Below are positions 37,901-48,400 of a stretch of DNA of 63,879 nt, piece after piece (the stretch's first letter is position 1; each line of letters begins with the position of its first letter). The position numbers were made by a program, and so were the translations under genes. Under the pieces are notes generated by a model that worked only from the letters and a program-made list of their open reading frames with translations, made no database searches and had not been told where the DNA came from. The stretch comes from Nemertoderma westbladi (taxonomy: Eukaryota; Xenacoelomorpha; Nemertodermatida; Nemertodermatidae). The DNA lies in assembly GCA_032718475.1 (NCBI GenBank), contig JAUCBJ010004795.1, positions 1 to 63,879 on the forward strand. The letters run 5' to 3'.

Positions 37901-39460
37901 TTTGCCTTCTCACATTCCCATTTACCTTCTCACATTCCCATCTACCTTCTCACATTCCCATTTGCCTTCTCACATTCCCATCTACCTTCTCACATTCCCA
38001 TTTGCCTTCTCACATTCCCATCTACCTTCTCACATTCCGATTTGCCTTCTCACATTCCCATCTACCTTCTCACATTCCCATTGGCCTTGTCACATTCCCA
38101 TCTACCTTCTCACATTCCCATCTACCCTCTCACATTCCCATCTACCTTCTCACATTCCCATCTACCTTCTCACATTCCCATTTGCCTTCTCACATTCCCA
38201 TCTACCTTCTCACATTCCCATCTACCTTCTCACATTCCCATTGGCCTTCTCACATTCCCATCTACCTTCTCACATTCCCATTTACCTTCTCACATTCCCA
38301 TCAACCTTCTCACATTCCCATTGGCCTTCTCACATTCCCATCTACCTTCTCACATTCCCATTTACCTTCTCACATTCCCATCTACCCTCTCACATTCCCA
38401 TCTACCCTCTCACATTCCCATTGGCCTTCTCACATTCCCATTTACCTTCTCACATTCCCATCTACCTTCTCACATTCCCATTTACCTTCTCACATTCCCA
38501 TCTACCTTCTCACATTCCCATTTGCCTTCTCACATTCCTATCTACCTTCTCACATTCCCATCTACCTTCTCACATTCCCATTGGCCTTCTCACATTCCCA
38601 TCTACCTTCTCACATTCCCATTTACCTTCTCACATTCCCATCAACCTTCTCACATTCCCATTGGCCTTCTCACATTCCCATCTACCTTCTCACATTTCCA
38701 TTTACCTTCTCACATTCCCATCTACCTTCTCACATTCCCATTGGCCTTCTCACATTCCCATCTACCTTCTCACATTCCCATTTACATTCTCACATTCCCA
38801 TCAACCTTCTCACATTCCCATTGGCCTTCTCACATTCCCATCTACCTTATCACATTCCCATCTACCTTCTCACATTCCCATTTACCTTCTCACATTCCCA
38901 TCTACCTTCTCACATTCCCATTTGCCATCTCACATTCCCATCTACCTTCTCACATTCCCATCTACCTTCTCACATTCCCATTGGCCTTCTCACATTCCCA
39001 TCTACCTTCTCACATTCCCATTTACCTTCTCACATTCCCATCTACCTTCTCACATTCCCATTGGCCTTCTCACATTCCCATCTACCTTCTCACATTCCCA
39101 TTTACCTTCTCACATTCCCATATACCTTCTCACATTCCCATCTACCTTTTCACATTCCCATGGGGCTTCTCACATTCCCATCTACCTTCTCACATTCCCA
39201 TTTACCTTCTCACAATCCCATATACCTTCTCACATTCCCATTTGCCTTCACATTCCCATTTGCCTTCTCACATTCCAATTTACCTTCTCACATTCCCATC
39301 TACCTTCTCACATTCCCTTTTGCCTTCTCACATTCCCATCTACATCCTCACATTCCCATTTGCTTTCTCACATTCCCATTTGCCTACTCACATTACCATG
39401 CCATCACATTCCCATTTGCCTTCTCACATTCCCATCTACCTTCTCACATTCCCATTTGCC
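22950..39460. repeat. ~825-copy 20-bp satellite with kilobase-scale internal duplications
   Basis: Two main unit types alternate, cacattcccatctaccttct and cacattcccatttgccttct, with minor types (attggcc, attccgattt, attcgcattt, atcaacc). It starts directly at the end of the 55-bp array with no unique sequence between. All three plus frames are stop-free because the unit has no stop in any phase, giving spurious open frames of thousands of codons. The plus strand of the two main units has no AG. The minus strand carries AATGTGAGAAGG, a GTGAGA donor-like site, in every consensus unit. Rare markers show block duplications of 3357, 540 and 1618 bp. Confidence 0.97.
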
Positions 39461-39480
39461 TTCTTTGCCTTTCATTCACA

Positions 39481-40771
39481 TATATTTAAATAATATTAAA
39501 ATGATATTGACAACAAACTTTTTATTGCATAATTTTACAATAATTCTGCAGCAATTTTAAATGAACAATAATTATTGAAACTTTCACTTTCACTGTAAGC
39601 GGTTTCAGCTACTTAGAAAATTAAACATTGCAAATATCCGCTCTAGATTCTTCCAAGTGGGGGGGGGGGGGGGGGGTCTTGATGTAATAAAAATATATCA
39701 TATCCCTCTCCAGTGGAAAAATCGATAGTAATTGATAGCCTTAATTTTAACAAAGTAATCCCCTGCCCCCCCCCCCCCCCACCCCCACCCTGCCCGTCAA
39801 AAATTAATACAGATGAACTGTTGAAATAAATTAAATTAAATATTAAACGTTACTACATGATAGTTACTATGGAATAACACGAAAAAAATACAAATTGCCG
39901 GCTATAGATCACACTAAGTTGCCGGAAACCTACGGAACATTACAAAATGTGCCGTGAACTGTGACATCCACACCATATACCGTAAAGTGTCGTGATGGTA
40001 GCAGCACATTTTACATGTGTGGGTGAGCTCTACAATATTACCATAGGCTATACTATATAAAATCAGAAATACAATGATGTGATTACGATGTGATGAACTA
40101 ATGAATAATAATATAATTAAATTAAAGTTATGATAGTGATGAAAATGATGTTAAAATGTTGTGTTTCATGGCAAATGTACTTGCAGAATGTGTCTCTGAT
40201 AGCGATGGTGCGGAAGACATGGTCAATACGATAGATGATATATTATATATACATATAGAGGTTTTGAATACGTGAATAGGGCACCTAAAAGTACAGTATT
40301 CCAGCATAAATAAACTAAACTAGATTAGTTCCATATAATAAAATGGCCTCCTCGAGGTAAAACATTGTTAACTACGATTAAGTTTACTATGTTTATTATA
40401 CTTCATTTCTTAATTCTTACTTAATTTCTTAATAATATAATTAACCAACTAAATACCCATCATTATATTTTGTATTAGGCCTACCCCCTTGGTGAATGTC
40501 TACAACTTCTTTATTTATTTAGGCATATTAGTATAAGATAACAGATGGAAATATGTTTAACAATATTATGTTTATATTTCACAAGTTCACCTGAGTAATT
40601 AATCACTCAATATGCACTGCACATTACACACTGGTCGATTGTGTAAAGGTTTTTTACGTTTTTCTATATCGAACTACGCGTATGTTCAATATGAACATCT
40701 AGTTGCAAGAGCTATTCATAGCCAGTAGTTGAAAAATATTCAAAAATTCAGTTAGCGTATAAGTACACGAA
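39481..40771. other. region without a recognised gene, with G and C homopolymers
   Basis: AT-rich DNA between the 20-bp satellite and a foldback element. A G tract (39660-39676) and a C-rich tract (about 39766-39790) stand out. A short acidic open segment after a possible acceptor at about 40186 (tgtacttgcag) is too weak to call an exon. Confidence 0.45.
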
Positions 40772-41273
40772 GTGGGGACTTCGCGCAGCACGAAGTTGGC
40801 AGAGCCTTAGCGAATTGACACTGTTAGGGGGTAGGTCAATTTATGCAAATAGTCACGTTGGCCCTCTAGCGGCAGACTGGAGAACTGCAGATGGATTCGC
40901 CTCCTTTGAAAGTCACAGCTAATGGTCTAATACATATCTGCCAAGTTTCAGCTTAAACGGATTAAAAGCAAAGAAATGGGAGGGCATTTAATGTTTAGAC
41001 ATGTGGCCCTCTAGCGGGAGACCATTGCACTGATGGTGTCTGAAAGTCTCTCAAAAATCTCAACTTTTGCTCATATTGATTCTTACAAATTTTCAACTTG
41101 GCAGCTTTAAATCCGACAAAGTTATTAGCATGTCAAAATCGTAACGACGACGACGACGACAACGACGACGACGACGACGACAACGACGACGACGACAACT
41201 ATTTGCATAAATTGACCCACCCCCTAACAGTGTCAATTCGCTAAGGCTCCGCCAACTTCGTGGCTCGCCCCAC
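40772..41273. mobile_element. foldback element with an internal (CGA)n tract
   Basis: The left arm (about 40772-40862: gcacgaagttggcagagcct, gaattgacactgttaggggg, caatttatgcaaatag) is the inverse of the right arm (about 41195-41273). The interior carries gacgacgac repeats at 41141-41197. Its right end recurs at 47800-47952, so this is one member of a dispersed family. Confidence 0.75.
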
Positions 41274-41390
41274 AGTTTACTGGGTGTTTATAAAAGATAA
41301 ATTATGTGGAAATTAGAAAAATATATAATATACATAATTCATCAGAAAACAAAATTTATAAAGAACTATAATGATGAAACAATTCAAAGA

Positions 41391-41504
41391 TTAGGAACGA
41401 ATGTAACCCATACACATGGGAGCATTACAATGAAATATAATCATAAGTTAGGAACGAATGTAACCCATACACATGGGAGCATTACAATAAAATATAATCA
41501 TAAG
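41391..41504. repeat. 57-bp direct tandem duplication
   Basis: Two almost identical 57-bp copies (start ttaggaacgaatgtaaccca), at 41391-41447 and 41448-41504, downstream of the GOLM stop codon on the coding strand. Possibly in the 3' UTR or just beyond it: a minus-strand AATAAA at 41602-41597 lies between these copies and the stop. Confidence 0.85.
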
Positions 41505-41596
41505 CAACCAAGCACATAAGTTTGAATGTTGGCTATATTTTGGATAAGGTGACTCTGTAAGCGAGAATATAAAAGTTATACATTTCGCCTAAGTTA

Positions 41597-41602
41597 TTTA
41601 TT
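41597..41602 (-). promoter_or_regulatory. candidate polyadenylation signal of GOLM
   Basis: AATAAA on the minus strand about 280 nt after the GOLM stop codon (41880-41882). Position is plausible but no transcript evidence is available. Confidence 0.35.
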
Positions 41603-41879
41603 GACAACAACTATTGCAGTAATTTTCAAGGATGCGGGCGTCATTGGTGAAATTACCTGACAATAATTAGTAAGATTTTCAAACGTAATATTATATGCAG
41701 GTAGATCTACAATCTGCTTGTAAGTAAAATAATATTATTATATAATGTTGTCATGTCATAGTGTAAAATATAAAATATAAAAAACTACACCAAAAATAAA
41801 AATAATTTTGATACATCCCTTAATACCAAAAATAATAATAAACGCCCTTGAATATCGAAATAAATAATTAAATTTAAAT

Positions 41880-42441
41880 TTATAACGTATCTTGGAATCC
41901 CTTTCCATCTTGAAATTGACGTCGATTATCAAAATCCGCATCATCAACGGGTTGTAAGACGGGCTGGTCGTCATCTACAGGTCCCTCACTGTCCGGCAAA
42001 TCGTCAGCAACATGTATCGAGTCCGCGGCATGATGCGCTGAGTCCGCGGCAATAACCGCGGCATTATGTGGAGAGTCATCAGTTTGATCTTGCTGCCAAT
42101 CAGTTGGATCTTCTAACTGTTGGTTCTGGGCCGGTAGAGCCTGGTGATTGGCTGGATCTAACTGTTGGTTCTGGGCCGGTAGAGCCTGGTGATTGGCTCC
42201 CATAAGTACATCAGGTTGCACGGGGCCCGGCCCTGCGCCGTGGGCCTGCGCTGCGTTGATTGGTTGTTGTATCTGGTTATCTCTTCCATCCACCGGGTCA
42301 TTCACATTTTGCAATGGCTTCTCTATCTGAACTCCCAGATTCTGTTTAACAACACCGTCTGCCTGGGCATCTTCACCGTGTTTCTGTTTAACAACACTGT
42401 CTGCTTGTTCGTCTCCAACGTTTTGCGAGTTACAAGTTAAC
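41880..42441 (-). CDS. GOLM1: GOLM exon 5: acidic C-terminal tail and stop
   Basis: Acceptor ttttcctttag|GTTAACTTG, entering with one base to complete Leu, then 187 codons including TAA. The tail is rich in Q, D, N, A and P. It contains two internal duplications: QADSVVKQ/QADGVVKQ and two copies of NHQALPAQNQQL. An Asp-rich segment (EGPVDDDQPVLQPVDDADFD) precedes the end. Low-complexity acidic tails are characteristic of GOLM1. Confidence 0.85.
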
Positions 42442-45400
42442 CTAAAGGAAAATTTGAAAAAAACAAAAATTAAGGTGATTATGAAATTGTTATATTTCCA
42501 TTGACTATAAAAAGCCATTACGATTAGATTATAATATACAGTATTATCTCAGTATTTATATAATTTCTAATACCTAATCTATAATCCTAATAGGAGGTTG
42601 GAGGTGTGGGGGGGGGGGGGGGGGGACTCTCCGCAAATCCCATCTCGGCGAATTAATATCTCGCTTCATTCCTAAATTATCAATTTAGGGAAGGAGCTTT
42701 AAGCGTATTAGTAAGAATTATGTCAAATCTTTAGCGCTAAATCGTTGGTTATAAATCGGTTATAAAGGACATTTTTGTGGAACAAAAGTTATTTTTATTT
42801 TATAAAAAAAAGTAATATTTTAGTAAAAGCAAAATATTTTTGATGCCAAAAAGTCGAGGAAAAAATGTTCTTAATTATTTCGATGAAATGCGGATTACAA
42901 AGATGAGGTCATTCGGAATTGAAATTGAAGGCAAAATCTTTTACTTAAAATGGCGGAGATTTACGGCCAAATACATTGGATGGATAAAAACAGCCGACTT
43001 GTCTTCCTAAAAATGGCGGACGTTCATGGACGGAGCACGTATACTGCTATCCTGTGTATTTAAAGTCCGCACCGGAATACGTAGAGTTTCTGGTATACCA
43101 AATAATGTTGTCAAGTACTACCTGGAAGCGAAGTTAAATTAATTCGTGGCGACGGCGAGCAAGGCGGGAGGAGTGAAAAGACGATGTTGTGGAATAAAAT
43201 TACGGATTACATAGAAAACATGATCGTGGGGCTTTCGCGCAGCACGAGAGCCTACATTATAAAGTGCTGTATACTAAACTCTATTAGATATACGAAAACC
43301 GCCTTTCCCAAAATAAATATAAGTGATGGTGATGCGATCAGTTTGCGATAAACTAGTTGTAAAAACAGAGGACATTTCAGTTTGCACTTAGACGCTTTAA
43401 CTGTAATTTGTAAACCTACTAACTAGGGCTATTTAAGTTCAGTATAACATACTCTTCTCCTTCATTAGCCTCGTTGTGCTCGTCTTGTTCTGTCTTAAAA
43501 TAATTTTCCTAAACGAAGACTAACGGCCTTTATAACTATGCAAAGTCTCGAAACTGTACAACTGAAAGATATTATGAGTATGAGAACCCTCCAGGAGAAA
43601 TACCGGCTCGGTCGTCGCCCGGGTCAACAAGGACTGCGTCCCTCAGTGGTATACCAGGCTGGGGTCGATAAATTGGCTACTGGAACAGAAGACAGAGAAG
43701 AAAGAAGAACCAACCTGTTGAAATGTAAAAAGACACTAAAGATTGCTACAATGAACGCACGCACGCTGAAAGCACAGAGCAAACAGGGTGACATGGTTGC
43801 TCTGGCAATGGAATATAACATCGACATCATCTGCATCCAAGAACATCGGATTTGTCATGAAGACACTGCCATGAAGTACAATGACATTGGAAATGGATGG
43901 ACGTTAGTAACAAGCTCAGCAGTAAGAAACTCGGCCAATGCATCAATTGGTGGAGTAGGAATTCTGCTAAGCCCATTTGCACTTTGGACCCTAAACAACA
44001 TCGAATCTATAAATTCCAGGGTTATGATCGCAACATTTGATGGGAATCCCAAGACAACAGTTATATGTTGCTACAGTCCAACCAATGCATCAGAGCCACA
44101 ACAAGCAGTCAAGTTTTATGAAGAACTGACTGGACTTATTAAGGACATCCCGAAACACAATGTTAAAGTCATTGCTGGTGACCTGAATGCTCAAATTGGC
44201 CCAGAAGACATCAAGGGTTACACCTATAACACCAGTTCTAACAGAAATGGGTACTTACTTTTAGACCTAATGGAAGAATGTGAATTGATACCAACAAACA
44301 ACACATTCGAAACACTGCTCACATACAGCAACAATCAAGACTTACCTGGCAAACTGTAAATGAGGTATCTGGTCGGAAAAGTTGTGCAAAGGGGCGCCTC
44401 AAAGCCGATAGTCCTGAAGAACGTGTTGGGAAGTGGAAAAATCACTTCAGCAACTTGCTTGGGCAGCCACCAAACATCGAGGTCAGCCCTACAAGGAAAA
44501 TATATGACAAGACACTACCTATAGAAACAGGGGACTTCACACCTGCCGAACTCCAAAGAAGCATTAAAAGCATGTCCAATAATAAAGCGAGTGGATTAGA
44601 TGAAATCCCAGCGGAGGTATGGAAAACCGGAGTGCTAAATAGACCATTATTGAATGTTTGCAACCGGATGTTAAAAGGGGAAAAGCCACCACCAATTTGG
44701 ACTAAAGGTCAACTAAAGCCTCTCCCCAAGAAAGGAGACCTCGGCATACCAACAAACTATCGTGGGATCTGTCTGCTTGTGATAGCTGCCAAAATATACA
44801 ATAAAATGACTCTATATAGGATTAGGCCTCACATAGAGCAACTACTGCGTAAGAGCCAAAACGGATTTCGACCAAGTAGATCAACAATAGCTCAGATACT
44901 TGCACTAAGGAGACTGATTGAAGGAATTAAGTCAAAAAATCTCCCCGAAGTCATGACTTTTGTGGACTTCAAGAAGGCATTCGACTCCATCCATAGAGGT
45001 AAAATGCTTGAAATCCTAAGAGCTTATGGAATACCAGAAGTAATTGTTGCTGGCATTGGATTGTTATATTGTGACACAGAAGCGCAGGTACTCTCACCAG
45101 ATGGTGAAACTGAGTTTTTCTCAATCCTGGCTGGCGTACTGCAAGGTGACACATTAGCACCATTACTATTTGTAATTGTGCTGGATTACGCAATGAGGAC
45201 GGCCACAAAGGGTGAAGATCTGGGATTCACACTTCAAGAACGCAGAAGTAGTATAGATATCCGGCAACTACAGTCACAGACACCGACTTTGCGGATGACA
45301 TCGCCCTGCTCTCTAATACGCTAGCAGATGCACATTGCACAGCTTCTACAAAATAAAGTGGAGAGGGCTGCTAAGGAGGTTGGATTGCATATAAATGCTA

Positions 45401-48400
45401 CCAAGACCGAATTCATGACCTTTAATGTTGATGGAAACTTGACAACCATTGATAATAATCAACTAATGAAGGTCGACGACTTCCAGTACCTTGGATCATG
45501 GATAGAGAGTAGCAAAAAGGACATAGAAGTTAGGAAAGCAAAGGCTTGGGTAGCTCTATCAAAAATGGATACCATCTGGAAATCAGATCTCTCCAGGCAC
45601 CTGAAGACTAAGTTCTTTCGAGCCACAGTGGAAAGTGTATTTTTATACGGGGGTGAGACCTGGACACTGACTAAATCATTTGAACAACGAATTGATGGTT
45701 GCTACACAGGACTACTAAGGGCAGCCCTAAACATCAGCTGGAGACAACACATGACAAACGCCGAGCTTTATGGTACAATACCACCTGTATCAACCACCCT
45801 CCGTTAACGCAGATTAAGATTCAGTGGGCACTGCTGGCGAAGTAAAGACGAGGTCATACCAGATCTACTTCTCTGGCAACCAACTCATGGAAAGCGTAGT
45901 CGTGGACGACCTGCCATAACATATATAGATCAACTTGAAAGGAATACTGAACTTGGGAGAAACGAAATTGCGACAACTATGGAGAATCGGGAAACCTGGA
46001 AGGATCTCATTTCCACTGTCCGAGTTCGCTCGACCTAGTAGTAGTAGTGCCTCCTTATAATTTGACAGATATTTAGAACTAACCTTAAATTGAAGGGAAG
46101 GTTTGAAAACTTTACCCTCAATTATCTCAAATAATTGACATAATCTTGAGAATGGCTTGTTGAAATTTCATAAAATTTGTACTGAAAGTTCCCTACCATA
46201 TAAGGTAACTTTTGATCTAGAATTAAGAAAATCTGATTGTAAGTTGTATAACTTTTTGTGAGAAAAAGGTCGTGTTTTTTTTCAAATTCCCGATTTTTGG
46301 AGTTTTTTTTCTCAAAAAAATGCCATATCTCCATAAGATATATAGTCAAGGGGTAACCATTTTATAGTATTACAATATCATGGAATATACAATTAAAAAG
46401 ACACACTTAGGGCACGTAGTGTTAGTGTTTTAGTGTTAGCACATGTTATATTAAGTAGTCTGGTCTAATTTTTAAGCAAACATTATGTTACACAAGTAAA
46501 TGAATTTTCTTATACCACAAACGAATTTAAATATCGATATAATTTGTTTATTTCAATCGGATACATTTTCGGGAATATCAATTTATCTCTTCGCTGATTA
46601 AATTCGGTACCATTCTATGAATGGCAAATGGAACCCCAGTAGCTAAAATACCATAAATTATTGTAATCGAATTTAGATAATTTTTTTTGTCAACCACCCA
46701 CGCCTCCCTAACAATAACTGTCAACCACCCACGCCTCCCTAACAATAACTTACAACTGAGTGTTGAGAAGGCTTATTTCGTGTCTCAAATCTTCCAGATT
46801 GCCCTGATTTTCGACTATTTCGTCTTCTAGTTTTCCCTTTTCCAGTCTATTCGCACGCAGCTGCTCCTCGTTAGAAGATCGCAATTTATCCTGGAAATTA
46901 AAAAAAATGATCTCCAATAAATAACAATTCGGGTATTGAACTTTATTACCAATTAAAAAGACTACAGCGGCGGTAACAAATGACCAATACTAATTTTAGT
47001 CCACGGCAGTGTGTGTATTGATTCCGCAGTTCGATGGAATGGGAGTGAGAGTGAGGATCGAGGCATCGACATGATCTTTGTTACCAGAAGACAGTACCAT
47101 GGACTCAAACTGTTCTGTAAAGAGGCCATTCATTACGGTGGTGGGGCGAGCTAAGAAAGTAAACCAACTTAGCTTACAGGTACCGCTATCTCAACCTGTG
47201 TGTCTGTCGATCCCAATATTTGAACCTTAATAGCTCTGCCAAACATCGATGAAATCTAACCACACTTGGTACACAAATAATCTATCAAAAGTTGAGAAAT
47301 TTTCCCGAAGTAGGATTTACGTGTTACGTATGGCCTACAAGAAATTAAAATAAAAGTAGTTAATGAGTTAATTATTGTCAATTGCGGTAAAAAAGGCCAT
47401 TTTCAACATGCCTTATAATGGAAATTAATTATTTTCTAACATTAAATTAAATTAACTAAACTTAAAAATTATACAGCTGAATCCCCATTCCATTATAGCT
47501 TATAATTAGTTCAAGTGCTTTACTTTAAAAATCCCACTTTCTATATGTAAATTGGTATGATTGCTGTTCTGAAAGCACTACTAACTGGCTGTAGGAACTA
47601 TGTGACTGGGGGTGGGGGAGGTTTCTATAGGACAGCCAGCGAAAATATCCAGACTAATTAAAGCTTGCTTATTCAATCGTAGGAAGAGATACAAAATTGT
47701 TTATCTCATAATAATAATTATAAAATTAATATTAACAAACATAATTTCATCAACAATTTCTCAACTGTTGGTCTTATTTATGCCAATTAACTAATTTTCA
47801 ACTCGACAGTTTTAAATCCGACAAAGTTATAAGCATGTTAAAATAGTAACGACAGCGACGACACTACACTATTAGTAATTATTGATCCACCCCCTAACAA
47901 ACAGTGTCAGTTCGCTAAGACTCCGCCAACTTCGAGGCTCGCTCCATACAAATGTGCTTCGCCACCGACGAATAACCAGCAGTAGCGAGTAAATAATTGT
48001 CATAATTTCATTGAAACAATAAACTTAAAAGGATCGATTTTTTAGATATTTATATCTATATTTTTTGTTTATATAGTCAGTCTGTTGGTGGACCGAATTG
48101 AAATAATAGAAAATTTAAAGATAAATTCCTAATAATAATAAAACTGTCTGAATGGCTAAATTTTACTTCTACCGGTAATATATTAAATTAGCAGTTAGTA
48201 GAACTAAAATTACTAAAATAAATTATCCAATGAAAGTCTAGTTTTATTTACTAAACATAATGATGGAACGTAGTAACGTAGACTGCCAGTGTCCTATCAC
48301 TAATTAATGATGGAAAGACTTACTTCTATCACTAAAATAGTTTTAGTACTAGACCTGCTATTTATATAATTTACTATTATCAAAAAAGAATAAAATAACG

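Noticed and set aside
22959-39560. Open frame of 5533 codons (and sister frames of 4717 and 2987 codons)
   Set aside because: The 20-bp unit has no stop in any plus frame and cycles through all three, so openness is automatic. The 'protein' is the satellite read in phase and has no flanking exon.
40150-40276. Possible exon ECVSDSDGAEDMVNTIDDIL after a tgtacttgcag acceptor
   Set aside because: It has an acidic exon-like look but no partner exon, weak polypyrimidine tract and an early stop.
41756-41974. Minus-strand frame overlapping the GOLM terminal exon
   Set aside because: It is an out-of-frame shadow of exon 5 running into AT-rich 3' sequence.
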